Shown here: in pieces, positions 33,912 through 43,474 of the stretch
How the letters are laid out: every line of letters begins with the position of its first letter
Numbering within the stretch: the first letter of the stretch is position 1
Assembly (NCBI RefSeq): GCF_003626635.1
Contig: NZ_RAZT01000001.1
Coordinates: 62,001-126,000, forward strand
Length of the DNA: 64,000 bases
From: Micromonospora musae
GTDB taxonomy: Bacteria > Actinomycetota > Actinomycetes > Mycobacteriales > Micromonosporaceae
Direction of reading: 5' to 3'
Translations under genes and position numbers: made by a program
The notes under the pieces: model-generated
Databases searched by the model: none
Told to the model about the DNA's origin: nothing
The model's input: only the letters and a program-made list of their open reading frames with translations

Positions 33912-35693
33912 GTGGCACGCAGCGACGACGCGGACTCGCGCGCCGCACGGTGGGAGAAGGAGGCCCACGATCTCTCCACGCAGGTCGCGTTCCTTCAAGA
34001 GGAACTCGCCCTGGTGCGGCGCAAGTTGACCGAAGGCCCCCGACACGTCCGGCAGCTCGAGGAGCGGCTGGCCGCCACCCAGGCGCAGTTGGCGCGGCTG
34101 ACCGAGAACAACGACCGGCTCGTGAGCACCCTCAAGGAGGCTCGCGCGCAGATCGTGACGCTCAAGGAGGAGATCGACCGCCTCGCCCAACCACCGAGCG
34201 GTTACGGAGTGTTCCTCGCCCGACACGACGACGGGACCGTCGACGTCTTCACCGGCGGCCGCAAGCTACGGGTCGCGGTGTCGCCGTCGTTGGACGTCGC
34301 CGAACTGCGGCGCGGCCAGGAGGTCCTGCTCAACGACGCGCTCAACATCGTCGACGCGTTCGGTTACGAGCGGGTCGGCGAGGTGGTCATGCTCAAGGAG
34401 GTGCTGGAGAGCCCCGGCGGCGGTCCCGGTGACCGGGCGCTGGTGGTTTCCCACTCCGACGAGGAGCGCATCGTGCACCTCGCCGAGAGCCTGATCGGGT
34501 CCTCGATCCGGGCCGGCGACTCGCTCATGATCGAGCCCCGTTCGGCGTACGCGTACGAGCGGATCCCGAAGAGCGAGGTCGAGGAGCTGGTCCTGGAGGA
34601 GGTGCCCGACGTCGACTACTCCGACATCGGTGGCCTCCAGTCGCAGATCGAGCAGATCCGCGACGCGGTGGAGCTGCCCTTCCTGCACGCCGACCTGTTC
34701 CGGGAGCACCAGCTCCGCCCGCCCAAGGGGATCCTGCTCTACGGCCCGCCCGGCTGCGGCAAGACGCTGATCGCCAAGGCGGTGGCCAACTCCCTGGCCA
34801 AGAAGATCGCCGAGCGGCGCGGCGAGGAGAAGCACACCAGCTTCTTCCTCAACATCAAGGGCCCCGAGCTGCTCAACAAGTACGTCGGTGAGACCGAGCG
34901 GCACATCCGGTTGATCTTCCAGCGGGCGCGGGAGAAGGCCGGCGAGGGCACCCCGGTGATCGTGTTCTTCGACGAGATGGACTCGGTCTTCCGTACCCGC
35001 GGCTCCGGTGTCTCCTCGGACGTCGAGAACACCATCGTTCCGCAGCTGCTCAGCGAGATCGACGGTGTGGAGGGCCTGGAGAACGTCATCGTCATCGGCG
35101 CCTCGAACCGCGAGGACATGATCGACCCGGCCATCCTGCGCCCCGGCCGGCTCGACGTGAAGATCAAGATCGAGCGGCCGGACGCCGAGGCGGCCAAGGA
35201 CATCTTCTCCAAGTACATCCTCTCGGGTCTGCCGCTGCACGCCGACGACCTGACCGAGCACGGCGGTGACCCACAGGCCACCGTGGCGGCGATGATCGAC
35301 GCGGTCGTGCTGCGGATGTACTCCGAGACCGAGGAGAACCGCTTCCTCGAGGTCACCTACGCCAACGGCGACAAGGAAGTCCTCTACTTCAAGGACTTCA
35401 ACTCCGGCGCGATGATCCAGAACATCGTCGACCGGGGCAAGAAGATGGCCATCAAGGAGTTCCTCACCTCCAACCGCAAGGGACTGCGACTGCAGCACCT
35501 GCTCGACGCCTGCGTCGACGAGTTCCGGGAGAACGAGGACCTGCCCAATACCACCAACCCGGACGACTGGGCCCGCATCTCCGGCAAGAAGGGCGAGCGG
35601 ATCGTCTACATCCGCACGCTCGTCTCCGGCGGCAAGGGCGCCGAGGCCGGACGGTCCATCGAGACCGCCAGCAACACCGGCCAGTACCTCTGA
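33912..35693 (+). CDS. arc: Proteasome-associated AAA ATPase (ARC/Mpa)
   Basis: ARC recognises pupylated proteins, unfolds them and feeds them to the 20S core. The 593-residue protein has an N-terminal coiled coil (residues about 15-75, for binding Pup), OB-fold domains, then the AAA domain with Walker A GPPGCGKT at 278-285 and Walker B FFDEMD with D354 and E355. The C-terminal TGQYL tail is the motif that docks on the proteasome alpha ring. GTG 33912 follows GGGGAGGTGGG. It heads the cluster with dop, pup, prcBA and pafA. Confidence 0.97.
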   Translation: MARSDDADSRAARWEKEAHDLSTQVAFLQEELALVRRKLTEGPRHVRQLEERLAATQAQLARLTENNDRLVSTLKEARAQIVTLKEEIDRLAQPPSGYGVFLARHDDGTVDVFTGGRKLRVAVSPSLDVAELRRGQEVLLNDALNIVDAFGYERVGEVVMLKEVLESPGGGPGDRALVVSHSDEERIVHLAESLIGSSIRAGDSLMIEPRSAYAYERIPKSEVEELVLEEVPDVDYSDIGGLQSQIEQIRDAVELPFLHADLFREHQLRPPKGILLYGPPGCGKTLIAKAVANSLAKKIAERRGEEKHTSFFLNIKGPELLNKYVGETERHIRLIFQRAREKAGEGTPVIVFFDEMDSVFRTRGSGVSSDVENTIVPQLLSEIDGVEGLENVIVIGASNREDMIDPAILRPGRLDVKIKIERPDAEAAKDIFSKYILSGLPLHADDLTEHGGDPQATVAAMIDAVVLRMYSETEENRFLEVTYANGDKEVLYFKDFNSGAMIQNIVDRGKKMAIKEFLTSNRKGLRLQHLLDACVDEFRENEDLPNTTNPDDWARISGKKGERIVYIRTLVSGGKGAEAGRSIETASNTGQYL

Positions 35694-35884
35694 CCGGCAG
35701 CGCGACACGACGGGGCTCGGGGTGGCGTACGCCCCGGGCCCCGTGGATCGCCGCGCCCGACCCCACCGCCACGTCCGCTCCCGGCCGGACCGCCTCGGCC
35801 CGCCGGGCCCGGCCGCGGCGCACCCTCCCCGCCATTTGCAGACGGCGCGACGTCTGGCACGCCCCCGTACGCCGTGTGGCCGAC

Positions 35885-35890
35885 TACGCT
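35885..35890 (+). promoter_or_regulatory. Candidate -10 box upstream of dop
   Basis: TACGCT lies about 45 bases before ATG 35935. The leader includes repeated GAGCGGAGCGAGC purines that could serve as a weak ribosome-binding site. Confidence 0.35.
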
Positions 35891-35934
35891 CGACGGGACG
35901 GGGGACCGGACGGGCGAGCGGAGCGAGCAGGTCG

Positions 35935-37452
35935 ATGAGCGTACGACGGATCATGGGCACCGAGGTCGAGTACGGCATCTCCGTGCCCGGTCAGGCCGGA
36001 GCCAACCCGATGGTGACCTCCTCGCAGGTGGTGAACGCCTACGGGGCGCGTCCGGAACTCAACCGCGGTGGCCGCGCCCGCTGGGACTACGAGGAGGAGT
36101 CGCCGCTGCGCGACGCCCGGGGCTTCACCTACTCCGGCGCCGCGTACGACCCCGCGGAGGCCCTCGCCGACGAGGACCTGGGGCTCGCCAACGTCATACT
36201 GACCAACGGTGCGCGCCTCTACGTCGACCACGCCCACCCGGAGTACTCCACTCCGGAGGTCACCAATCCGCTGGACGTGGTGCGCTGGGACAAGGCCGGC
36301 GAGCGTGTGATGGCCGAGGCGTCCCGGCGGGCGGCCACCATCCCCGGCACCCAGCCCATCCACCTCTACAAGAACAACACCGACAACAAGGGCGCCAGCT
36401 ACGGCGCCCACGAGAACTACCTGATGCGGCGGCAGACGCCGTTCGCGGACATCGTCGCGTACCTGACCCCGTTCTTCGTCACCCGGCAGATCGTCTGCGG
36501 CGCCGGACGGGTGGGCATCGGCCAGGACGGCGGCCAGAACGGCTTCCAGATCTCCCAGCGGGCCGACTTCTTCGAGGTCGAGGTCGGGCTGGAGACCACC
36601 CTCAAGCGGCCGATCATCAACACCCGCGACGAGCCGCACGCGGACGCGGACAAGTACCGGCGGCTGCACGTCATCATCGGTGACGCCAACCTCTCCGAGA
36701 TCTCCACCTACCTGAAGGTCGGCACCACCGCGCTGATCCTCACGATGATCGAGGAGAAGGCGCTCGGCCCCGACCTGGGCATCGCCGACCCGGTCAACGA
36801 GCTGCGCGCGGTCAGCCACGATCCGTCGCTCACCCACCTGATGCGGATGCGGGACGGGCGGCGGCTCACGGCGTTGGACGTGCAGTGGGCGTACTACGAG
36901 CGCGTGCGCTCCTTTGTCGACGACCGTTACGGCGACGATGTGGACGCCCAGACCGAGGACGTGCTGGCCCGCTGGGAGAGCGTGCTGGACCGGCTCGGGC
37001 GGGACGCGATGCTCTGCGCCGACGAGCTGGACTGGGTGGCGAAGCTGCGGCTGCTCCACGGCTACCAGGAGCGGGAGAAGCTCGGCTGGGGGGCGCACAA
37101 GCTCCAGCTGGTCGACCTGCAGTACTCCGACGTCCGGCCGGAGAAGGGCCTCTACCACCGCCTGGTCTCGCGGGGCGCGATGAAGACGCTGCTCAGCGAC
37201 GAGGACACCCGCACCGCCATGACCGAGCCCCCGGAGGACACCCGGGCCTACTTCCGCGGCCGCTGCCTCGCCCAGTACGCCTCCGAGGTGGTCGCGGCGA
37301 GCTGGGACTCGGTCATCTTCGACGTGGGCCGGGAGTCGCTGGTACGGGTGCCGATGATGGAGCCGGAGCGGGGCACCCGTAAGCACGTCGGCGCCCTCTT
37401 CGACAGGTGTGCCTCTGCGAAGGACCTGCTGGAGACGCTGACCGGCGGCTGA
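35935..37452 (+). CDS. dop: Deamidase/depupylase of Pup
   Basis: Dop converts the C-terminal Gln of Pup to Glu and also removes Pup from tagged proteins. The 505-residue protein is a glutamine-synthetase-like carboxylate-amine ligase fold related to PafA. The active-site region is [13 protein letters not shown] at residues 7-19, with glutamates for ATP and metal, and [19 protein letters not shown] near 228-246. ATG 35935 ([14 protein letters not shown]) is chosen; earlier in-frame starts run through non-family sequence. A T-tract terminator follows, so pup has separate transcription. Confidence 0.96.
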   Translation: MSVRRIMGTEVEYGISVPGQAGANPMVTSSQVVNAYGARPELNRGGRARWDYEEESPLRDARGFTYSGAAYDPAEALADEDLGLANVILTNGARLYVDHAHPEYSTPEVTNPLDVVRWDKAGERVMAEASRRAATIPGTQPIHLYKNNTDNKGASYGAHENYLMRRQTPFADIVAYLTPFFVTRQIVCGAGRVGIGQDGGQNGFQISQRADFFEVEVGLETTLKRPIINTRDEPHADADKYRRLHVIIGDANLSEISTYLKVGTTALILTMIEEKALGPDLGIADPVNELRAVSHDPSLTHLMRMRDGRRLTALDVQWAYYERVRSFVDDRYGDDVDAQTEDVLARWESVLDRLGRDAMLCADELDWVAKLRLLHGYQEREKLGWGAHKLQLVDLQYSDVRPEKGLYHRLVSRGAMKTLLSDEDTRTAMTEPPEDTRAYFRGRCLAQYASEVVAASWDSVIFDVGRESLVRVPMMEPERGTRKHVGALFDRCASAKDLLETLTGG

Positions 37453-37467
37453 CCCGGATCGCGGCCG

Positions 37468-37506
37468 AGCCCGCTGCGCGTCGACTACGGCGCGCGGCGG
37501 GCTTTT
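37468..37506 (+). terminator. Intrinsic terminator between dop and pup
   Basis: A 13-bp stem (37468-37480 with 37491-37503, one G-T pair) is followed by TTTT, 15 bases after the dop stop. It should limit readthrough of dop transcripts into pup. Confidence 0.75.
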
Positions 37507-37522
37507 CGTCGCCCGCGCGAGG

Positions 37523-37528
37523 TAAGTT
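37523..37528 (+). promoter_or_regulatory. Candidate -10 box upstream of pup
   Basis: TAAGTT lies 31 bases before ATG 37560, after the dop terminator. The leader has a GGAGGAGG site at 37546-37553. Confidence 0.5.
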
Positions 37529-37559
37529 TCTCGCAAGAGATCGTTGGAGGAGGCACCAG

Positions 37560-37775
37560 ATGGCCACTCGTGACAGCGGCGGTCAGTCGCAGTCGGGCAA
37601 GTCCCGCCAGAACGAGGAGATCGAGGACGTCACCACCGAGGCGAACCCGGAGGTCGCCGAGCGGCACGCCGAGATCACCGAGGACGTCGACGACCTGCTC
37701 GACGAGATCGACTCCGTCCTCGAAGAGAACGCCGAGGAGTTTGTGAGAGGATACGTCCAGAAAGGGGGACAATAG
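37560..37775 (+). CDS. pup: Prokaryotic ubiquitin-like protein Pup
   Basis: Pup is the small disordered tag joined by its C-terminal Glu to substrate lysines. The 71-residue protein has the typical order: Gln/Ser-rich N-terminus, acidic coiled-coil-forming centre (EDVDDLLDEIDSVLEENAEEFV near residues 41-62) that binds ARC, and a C-terminal GYVQKGGQ. It ends in Gln, so Dop must deamidate it before ligation by PafA. ATG 37560 follows a strong GGAGGAGG site, consistent with high expression. The HNH endonuclease gene starts 5 bases after its stop. Confidence 0.98.
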   Translation: MATRDSGGQSQSGKSRQNEEIEDVTTEANPEVAERHAEITEDVDDLLDEIDSVLEENAEEFVRGYVQKGGQ

Positions 37776-37780
37776 GGGGT

Positions 37781-38449
37781 ATGTCCGATTCGCCCGAGGC
37801 GACGGACAAGGTCTGTCCCCAGTGCGGTCAATCGCTTCCCGCGTCGGCGTTCCACCGCAACAAACGTCGGCCCGACGGGCTCGCGTTCTACTGTAAGACC
37901 TGCGCGGCCGCCCGCTCCGCGGCGAGCCGCCGTAAACGCGGGATCGCCGCACAGCGGACGACCGCCGCGCCGGTCGTGGATGGACTGAAGTGCTGCCCGG
38001 ACTGCCAGCAGATCAAGCCGTTGGCGGACTTTCCACGGACCACCAATGCCAGCGGACGGCACAGCTACTGCAAGCCCTGCCACAACGCGCGGGGCCGTGA
38101 ATCCAAGCAGCGGCTCTACGGCGGCAGTCGTGAATACCACCTGCGGCGGCGGTACGGCGTCGGGCAGAAGGAGTTCGATGAACTCCTGACCGAGCAAGGT
38201 GGGGTGTGCGCCGTCTGCGGTACCCCCGATCCGGAACATCTGGACCACGATCATCGCACCGGGTGGGTGCGCGGGATACTCTGCTTCAACTGCAACGGTG
38301 GTCTTGGCCAGTTCCGGGACAGTCCAGAGCGGCTGGCCAGGGCGATCACGTACCTGAGAGGAACCACGTGGCAGCGGGTTTTGATCCATCCGGGCGTCTA
38401 CCAGATGTGTTCACCAACGCGGGGACGTCCTCCTTCACCTCGTTCCTGA
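37781..38449 (+). CDS. HNH endonuclease (endonuclease VII-like) within the proteasome operon
   Basis: The 222-residue protein has two N-terminal zinc ribbons of paired Cys (KVCPQCGQ with YCKTCA; CCPDCQQ with YCKPCH) and a C-terminal recombination-endonuclease-VII-like HNH domain. The latter carries [19 protein letters not shown] near residues 146-164 and [14 protein letters not shown] near 167-180; His-Asp-His gives the metal site. A similar gene lies between pup and prcB in many actinobacteria (from memory) but its role is unknown. Its last 82 bases overlap the start of prcB in another frame. The stop at 38449 gives an Arg/Pro-rich tail. Confidence 0.9.
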   Translation: MSDSPEATDKVCPQCGQSLPASAFHRNKRRPDGLAFYCKTCAAARSAASRRKRGIAAQRTTAAPVVDGLKCCPDCQQIKPLADFPRTTNASGRHSYCKPCHNARGRESKQRLYGGSREYHLRRRYGVGQKEFDELLTEQGGVCAVCGTPDPEHLDHDHRTGWVRGILCFNCNGGLGQFRDSPERLARAITYLRGTTWQRVLIHPGVYQMCSPTRGRPPSPRS

Positions 38450-39207
38450 GCAAGGTGGCACCCGAGATGCTGCCCGGCCGACGGCCGCTGCCCCCGGGCA
38501 TGGCGGCCGACATGGCGCCGCACGCGACCACCATCGTGGCGATCTCCGCCGCCGGGGGCGTCGTGATGGCGGGCGACCGGCGGGCCACGATGGGCAACCT
38601 GATCGCCCAGCGGGACATCGAGAAGGTGCACCCGGCCGACGCGTACTCACTGGTCGGCATCGCCGGCACCGCCGGTATCGGCATCGAGCTGATGCGGCTG
38701 TTCCAGGTGGAGCTGGAGCACTACGAGAAGATCGAGGGCGCCATGCTCTCGCTCGACGGCAAGGCCAACCGGCTCGCCTCGATGATCCGGGGCAACCTCG
38801 GCGCCGCCATGCAGGGGCTCGCGGTGATCCCGCTCTTCGCCGGCTTCGATCTGGCCGCCGCCGACCCGGCGAGGGCCGGTCGGATCTTCAGCTTCGACGT
38901 GACCGGCGGCCCGTACGAGGAGACCGGCTACGACGCCATCGGCTCCGGCTCGTTGTTCGCCAAGTCCGCGCTCAAGAAGCGGTTCCGGGCCGGGCTGTCG
39001 ATCGACGACGCCACCAAGCTCGCGGTCGAGGCGCTCTACGACGCCGCCGACGACGACACGGCTACCGGTGGTCCCGACCTGACCCGCCGCATCTACCCCG
39101 TGGTGATGACCGCGACCGCGGAGGGCACGCACCGGCTCACCGACGCCGAGACGGGGGCGATCGCGGAGGCCGTGGTCTCCGCCCGGATGGAGAACCCGGG
39201 CGGCTGA
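38368..39207 (+). CDS. prcB: Proteasome subunit beta
   Basis: PrcB is the proteolytic subunit of the 20S core. The 279-residue precursor has a 53-residue propeptide removed autocatalytically before Thr54 in [22 protein letters not shown]; Asp and Lys residues of the active site follow in [10 protein letters not shown] and DIEKVH. GTG 38368 follows GAGAGGA and lies inside the HNH gene; upstream in-frame sequence does not match the family. Overlap with the previous gene and the 58-base gap to prcA indicate a coupled operon. Confidence 0.96.
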   Translation: MAAGFDPSGRLPDVFTNAGTSSFTSFLSKVAPEMLPGRRPLPPGMAADMAPHATTIVAISAAGGVVMAGDRRATMGNLIAQRDIEKVHPADAYSLVGIAGTAGIGIELMRLFQVELEHYEKIEGAMLSLDGKANRLASMIRGNLGAAMQGLAVIPLFAGFDLAAADPARAGRIFSFDVTGGPYEETGYDAIGSGSLFAKSALKKRFRAGLSIDDATKLAVEALYDAADDDTATGGPDLTRRIYPVVMTATAEGTHRLTDAETGAIAEAVVSARMENPGG

Positions 39208-39265
39208 CCGGCCGTCCGCAGTCGTCAGCAGTCGTTCCGCACAGCGCTAAGGAGAACCAGCCGCC

Positions 39266-40087
39266 GTGGCCATGCAGTTCTACGCCTCGCCCGAGCAGAT
39301 CATGCGCGACCGCTCCGAGCTGGCCCGCAAGGGCATCGCCCGCGGGCGCAGCGCGGTGGTCCTGAGCTACGAGGGTGGGGTGCTCTTCGTCGCCGAGAAC
39401 CTCTCCAGCGCCCTGCACAAGGTCAGTGAGATCTACGACCGGATCGGCTTCGCGGCCGTGGGCCGCTACAACGAGTTCGAGAACCTGCGCCGGGCCGGCG
39501 TGCGGATGGCCGACCTGAACGGGCTCTCCTACGACCGGCGCGACGTCACCGGCCGGGCGCTGGCGAACGCGTTCGCGCAGACCCTGGGCGCCATCTTCAC
39601 CGAGCAGTCGAAGCCGTTCGAGGTGGAGATCTGCGTGGCGGAGGTCGGCGCGGCGCCCGACGACGACGAGCTCTACCGGCTCACGTACGACGGCTCGGTC
39701 AACGACGAGCCCGGCCGGATGGCCATGGGCGGCCAGGCGGAGGCGATCACCGGTGTGCTCAAGGCGGAGCACCGGGCGGACATGACGCTCGGCGAGGCGG
39801 TGAAGGTGGCCGTGAAGGCGCTGGGCAGCGTCGGCGGCGAGGGCGGCGCCGCCCGGACCATCGCCGCGAACCAGCTGGAGGTGGCGGTCCTCGACCGCCG
39901 CCGCATCGGCCGTACGTTCCGCCGGATCACCGGGGCGGCGCTGACGGCGTTGCTGGACGGTGGGGTGGCCGAGGAGCCGGCGGGTGGCCCGCAGACGCCG
40001 ACGGCGCCGACGGGGGAGGCGCACAAGCCGACCACGTCCGCCGCCTCGGCAGATCTGGAGCGCCGGGAGTCCGAGGGCGAGTCCTGA
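39266..40087 (+). CDS. prcA: Proteasome subunit alpha
   Basis: PrcA forms the outer rings that gate the core and bind ARC. The 273-residue protein begins [27 protein letters not shown], the N-terminal gate segment, and has the alpha-subunit fold without a catalytic Thr. A disordered Pro/Thr/Ala tail of about 40 residues ([16 protein letters not shown]) ends it, as in other actinobacteria. GTG 39266 follows AAGGAG at 39249-39254 (a slightly long spacing); ATG at 39272 is an alternative. Confidence 0.96.
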   Translation: MAMQFYASPEQIMRDRSELARKGIARGRSAVVLSYEGGVLFVAENLSSALHKVSEIYDRIGFAAVGRYNEFENLRRAGVRMADLNGLSYDRRDVTGRALANAFAQTLGAIFTEQSKPFEVEICVAEVGAAPDDDELYRLTYDGSVNDEPGRMAMGGQAEAITGVLKAEHRADMTLGEAVKVAVKALGSVGGEGGAARTIAANQLEVAVLDRRRIGRTFRRITGAALTALLDGGVAEEPAGGPQTPTAPTGEAHKPTTSAASADLERRESEGES

Positions 40088-40113
40088 GCGACGCCCGCGC
40101 CTGAGTCCGCGAC

Positions 40114-40162
40114 GAGCCGCCGGCCCGGTCGACCGCCCTGCGGTCGGCTCGGCCGGCGGCTC
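40114..40162 (+). terminator. Hairpin after prcA
   Basis: GAGCCGCCGGCC (40114-40125) pairs with GGCCGGCGGCTC (40151-40162); a smaller GACCGC/GCGGTC hairpin sits in its loop. It lies 27 bases after the prcA stop. Confidence 0.6.
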
Positions 40163-40455
40163 GCCCGGTTTCGGCGGCCGGGGCGGCTTCGGCGGCGACG
40201 TGCGACCCGGCGGCGAAGTGGACGATCAGGGGTGGCGGTGCCAGGGTGCGGTAGCGGCTCGGCGCCGGTGAGCGGCCGCAGGTTCGACGCCGAGTCGAGG
40301 GGCGCGGCGCCGCCGGCGACGAGGGTCTGCGCGGCTGTCGAGGTGCCGGTCGGCCGGTGGCGCGGGGCCGGGTCCGCGGGTGGCGGTCCGGTGGGCGGCC
40401 GGCCGCGTGGGAAGGCCACGCTCTTGAGCGCTGCCCAATCCGGGCTTCGGGCGGC

Positions 40456-40461
40456 TAATGT
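40456..40461 (+). promoter_or_regulatory. -10 box, leaderless promoter of pafA
   Basis: TAATGT ends 6 bases before ATG 40468, so pafA is transcribed separately from prcBA. Confidence 0.65.
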
Positions 40462-40467
40462 CACACC

Positions 40468-41826
40468 ATGGAGCGGCGAATCTTCGGCCTCGAGACCGAG
40501 TACGGCGTCACCTGCACCTACCGCGGACAGCGGCGGCTCTCCCCGGACGAGGTGGCCCGCTACCTCTTCCGCCGGGTCGTGTCCTGGGGCCGGTCCAGCA
40601 ACGTGTTCCTGCGTAACGGGGCCCGGCTCTACCTGGACGTCGGATCCCACCCGGAGTACGCCACTCCGGAGTGCGACTCGGTGGTCGACCTGGTGGCCCA
40701 CGACCGCGCCGGTGAGCGGATCCTCGAGGGGCTGCTCGTCGACGCGGAGAAGCGGCTGCACGACGAGGGCATCGCGGGTGAGATCTACCTGTTCAAGAAC
40801 AACACCGATTCGGCCGGCAACTCGTACGGTTGCCACGAGAACTACCTGGTGTCCCGGCACGGCGAGTTCGGCCGGCTGGCCGACGTGCTGATCCCGTTCC
40901 TGGTCACCCGGCAGTTGATCTGTGGTGCGGGCAAGGTGCTGCAGACCCCGCGGGGCGCCGTCTACTGCCTCTCGCAGCGGGCCGAGCACATCTGGGAGGG
41001 GGTCTCCTCGGCGACGACGCGCAGCCGTCCCATCATCAACACCCGGGACGAGCCGCACGCCGACGCCGAGCGTTACCGCCGGCTACACGTGATCGTCGGC
41101 GACTCCAACATGAACGAGGTCACCACACTGCTCAAGGTCGGCTCCGCCGACATCGTGCTGCGGATGATCGAGGCCGGGGTGGTGATGCGGGACCTGTCGC
41201 TGGAGAACCCGATCCGGGCGATCCGCGAGGTGTCCCACGACATCACCGGGCGGCGCAAGGTGCGCCTCGCCTCCGGTAAGGAGATCAGCGCGCTGGAGAT
41301 CCAGCAGGAGTACCTCTCCAGGGCGACCGAGTTCGTCGAGCGGCGTGGTGGCGACCAGACCGCCAAGCGGGTGGTGGAGCTGTGGGGTCGGGTGCTGGGG
41401 GCGGTGGAGACCGGCGACCTGGATCCGGTGGCCCGGGAGATCGACTGGGTGACGAAGCTGCGCCTGATCGAGCGTTACCAGCGCAAGCACGACCTGCCGC
41501 TGTCGCATCCGCGGGTGGCTCAGATGGACCTGGCCTACCACGACCTTCGTCGCGGCCGGGGCCTCTACGCGCTGCTGGAGCGGCGCGGCGACGTGGACCG
41601 GGTGGCGACGGATCCGGAGATCTTCGAGGCGAAGGAGACGCCGCCGCAGACGACCCGTGCCCGGCTGCGCGGGGAGTTCATCCGGCACGCGCAGGAGAAG
41701 CGGCGTGACTTCACCGTCGACTGGGTGCACCTGAAGCTCAACGACCAGGCGCAGCGCACCGTACTCTGCAAGGACCCGTTCCGGGCGTACGACGAGCGGG
41801 TCGAGCGGCTGATCGCCAGCATGTGA
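40468..41826 (+). CDS. pafA: Pup--protein ligase
   Basis: PafA uses ATP to phosphorylate the Pup C-terminal Glu and join it to substrate lysines. The 452-residue protein is the Dop paralogue, with [18 protein letters not shown] at residues 1-18 (Glu9 for metal), [20 protein letters not shown] near 51-70 and [19 protein letters not shown] near 191-209. It lacks the Dop-specific loop, so ligase is favoured. It begins at ATG 40468, right after a TAATGT box. A 68-residue membrane protein gene follows by 69 bases. Confidence 0.97.
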   Translation: MERRIFGLETEYGVTCTYRGQRRLSPDEVARYLFRRVVSWGRSSNVFLRNGARLYLDVGSHPEYATPECDSVVDLVAHDRAGERILEGLLVDAEKRLHDEGIAGEIYLFKNNTDSAGNSYGCHENYLVSRHGEFGRLADVLIPFLVTRQLICGAGKVLQTPRGAVYCLSQRAEHIWEGVSSATTRSRPIINTRDEPHADAERYRRLHVIVGDSNMNEVTTLLKVGSADIVLRMIEAGVVMRDLSLENPIRAIREVSHDITGRRKVRLASGKEISALEIQQEYLSRATEFVERRGGDQTAKRVVELWGRVLGAVETGDLDPVAREIDWVTKLRLIERYQRKHDLPLSHPRVAQMDLAYHDLRRGRGLYALLERRGDVDRVATDPEIFEAKETPPQTTRARLRGEFIRHAQEKRRDFTVDWVHLKLNDQAQRTVLCKDPFRAYDERVERLIASM

Positions 41827-41880
41827 GCCCCGTGGAGGGGCCGGGCCGGCGGTGGCGCGCCGCCGGCCCGGACCGCCCGG

Positions 41881-41886
41881 TAGGCT
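41881..41886 (+). promoter_or_regulatory. Candidate -10 box before the small membrane protein gene
   Basis: TAGGCT ends 9 bases before ATG 41896, slightly longer than the usual 6-7. Confidence 0.35.
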
Positions 41887-41895
41887 GGCCGGGCC

Positions 41896-42102
41896 ATGAC
41901 GACATCCCCGGGCCCGCAGTCGGGCCGAGAGCCCACCGACAGTGGCCGGCAGCGCCAGAACTGGGTGGAGCGCCGCCGGACGAAGATCCGCGACGAGATC
42001 GAACGGAACCGGCGCGGTGAGTACAGAGTGCCGACGTGGGTGCTCGCGCTCGCGCTGCTGCTGATCGTCGGCGGCTGGCTCGCCCTGATCTTCCTCGTCT
42101 GA
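41896..42102 (+). CDS. Small single-pass membrane protein
   Basis: The 68-residue protein has a polar, basic N-terminal half (RQNWVERRRTKIRDEIERNRRG near residues 20-41) and one C-terminal hydrophobic segment (VLALALLLIVGGWLALIFLV) ending at the stop. The arrangement, with basic residues on the N-terminal side, suggests a tail-anchored protein with its N-terminus in the cytoplasm. I do not recognise a family. It may be cotranscribed with pafA; a hairpin terminator follows. Confidence 0.7.
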   Translation: MTTSPGPQSGREPTDSGRQRQNWVERRRTKIRDEIERNRRGEYRVPTWVLALALLLIVGGWLALIFLV

Positions 42103-42153
42103 GCCGCACCGCGCCGCCTCCTCCCGCCTCCGTGGCGGGCCTCCTGTTCGGGT

Positions 42154-42188
42154 GACCCGGGCGGGCCAGCGAATGGCCCGTCCGGGTC
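42154..42188 (+). terminator. Hairpin after the small membrane protein gene
   Basis: A 14-bp stem (42154-42167 with 42175-42188, one G-T pair) with a 7-base loop ends the pafA unit. Confidence 0.7.
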
Positions 42189-42287
42189 GCGGTGTCGGGT
42201 AGGCCCCGTCGTCGCCGCCGCACGGTCAGCGCGCGCCTGCCCGTCGGCCCGGCGATGACCGGGCACGCCACGACGCGGGAGGCGATC

Positions 42288-43427
42288 ATGAACGAGATGA
42301 GGGTGCCGCAGCCGGAGCGGGGCGGCGGGGGCTGGCGGGATCCCGGGCCGCGGGACGTGACGCGGGACCGGGAGAACCCGGACCTGCTCGTTCCGCCCGC
42401 CACGGACGCCGGAACCGTACCGAACCTGCGGTTCTCCTTCGCGGACGCGCACACCCGCATCGAGCAGGGCGGCTGGACCCGCGAGATAACCCAGCGGGAG
42501 CTGCCGATCGCCACGGAGCTCAGCGGCGTGGACATGGCCCTGGAGCCGGGGGCGTACCGGGAGCTGCACTGGCACAAGCAGTCCGAGTGGGCGTACGTGT
42601 TGAGCGGCAGTTGCCGGATCAGCGCGGTCGACCAGGAGGGGCGCAACTTCCTCGACGACGTGCGCGCCGGGGACCTGTGGTTCTTCCCGAAGGGCGTGCC
42701 GCACCACATCCAGGCCCTCGACGAGGGCGTGGAGTTCCTGCTGGTCTTCGACGACGGGGCGTTCTCGGAGAACGGCACGTTCCTGATCAGCGACTGGTTC
42801 GCGCACACCCCGCGGGAGGTGCTGGCGAAGAACTTCGGCTGGGCCCCGGAGCTGCTGGACCGGCTGCCGGAGCGGGAGAAGTACATCTTCGCCGGGCAGC
42901 TGCCGCCGCCGTTGGAGCGGGACCGGGTGATCAGCCCGACCGGCGACGTGCCGAGCAGCTTCAGCCACCGGATGCTCGCCCAGCAACCGCAGCGGTTCCC
43001 CGGTGGCACGGTCCGCGTCGCCGACGTCTCCACCTTCGCGGCGGCCACCACCATCTGCGCCGCCCTCGTCGAGGTGGAGCCGGGCGGCCTACGCGAGATG
43101 CACTGGCACCCCAACGACGACGAGTGGCAGTACTACATCTCCGGGCAGGGCCGGATGGGGGTCTTCGCGAGCACGGGCGTGGCGCGGACGTTCGACTTCC
43201 GGGCCGGTGACGTGGGATACGTGCCGTTCGCCTATGGCCACTACATCGAGAACCTTGGTTCGGAGCCGCTGGTCTACCTGGAGATGTTCCGCAAACCCCG
43301 GTTCGCCGACATCTCGCTGACCCAGTGGATGGCGAACACGCCGGCCGAGGTGGTGGCGGACACCGTCAACCTGCCACCCGAGGTGATCGCCGGGCTGCCG
43401 CAGGAGAAGCGTCCCGTGGTCCGCTGA
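42288..43427 (+). CDS. Bicupin, oxalate decarboxylase family
   Basis: The 379-residue protein has two cupin domains. The first metal site is ELHWHKQSEWAYVLSG near residues 90-105 with GVPHHIQ near 140; the second is EMHWHPNDDEWQYYISG near 271-287 with FAYGHYIEN near 317. Each has the His-x-His-x4-5-Glu plus distal His pattern for manganese. This matches oxalate decarboxylases, which convert oxalate to formate and CO2. ATG 42288 follows a GGGAGG site by 5 bases; the more upstream in-frame ATG is unlikely. There is no signal peptide. The gene is unrelated to the proteasome genes around it. Confidence 0.9.
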   Translation: MNEMRVPQPERGGGGWRDPGPRDVTRDRENPDLLVPPATDAGTVPNLRFSFADAHTRIEQGGWTREITQRELPIATELSGVDMALEPGAYRELHWHKQSEWAYVLSGSCRISAVDQEGRNFLDDVRAGDLWFFPKGVPHHIQALDEGVEFLLVFDDGAFSENGTFLISDWFAHTPREVLAKNFGWAPELLDRLPEREKYIFAGQLPPPLERDRVISPTGDVPSSFSHRMLAQQPQRFPGGTVRVADVSTFAAATTICAALVEVEPGGLREMHWHPNDDEWQYYISGQGRMGVFASTGVARTFDFRAGDVGYVPFAYGHYIENLGSEPLVYLEMFRKPRFADISLTQWMANTPAEVVADTVNLPPEVIAGLPQEKRPVVR

Positions 43428-43474
43428 CCGCCGCGGGTGTCACCGTCTCGCCGGTCGTCCGGCGGCGGTGGCGG

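Larger units (their letters stand above)
40088..40467. other. 380-base region between prcA and pafA
   Basis: No gene is supported; the open frame here is very GC-rich and lacks a ribosome-binding site. It holds a hairpin at 40114-40162 and, at the right end, the pafA promoter. Runs of GGCGGC and GGCCGG are frequent. Confidence 0.5.
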
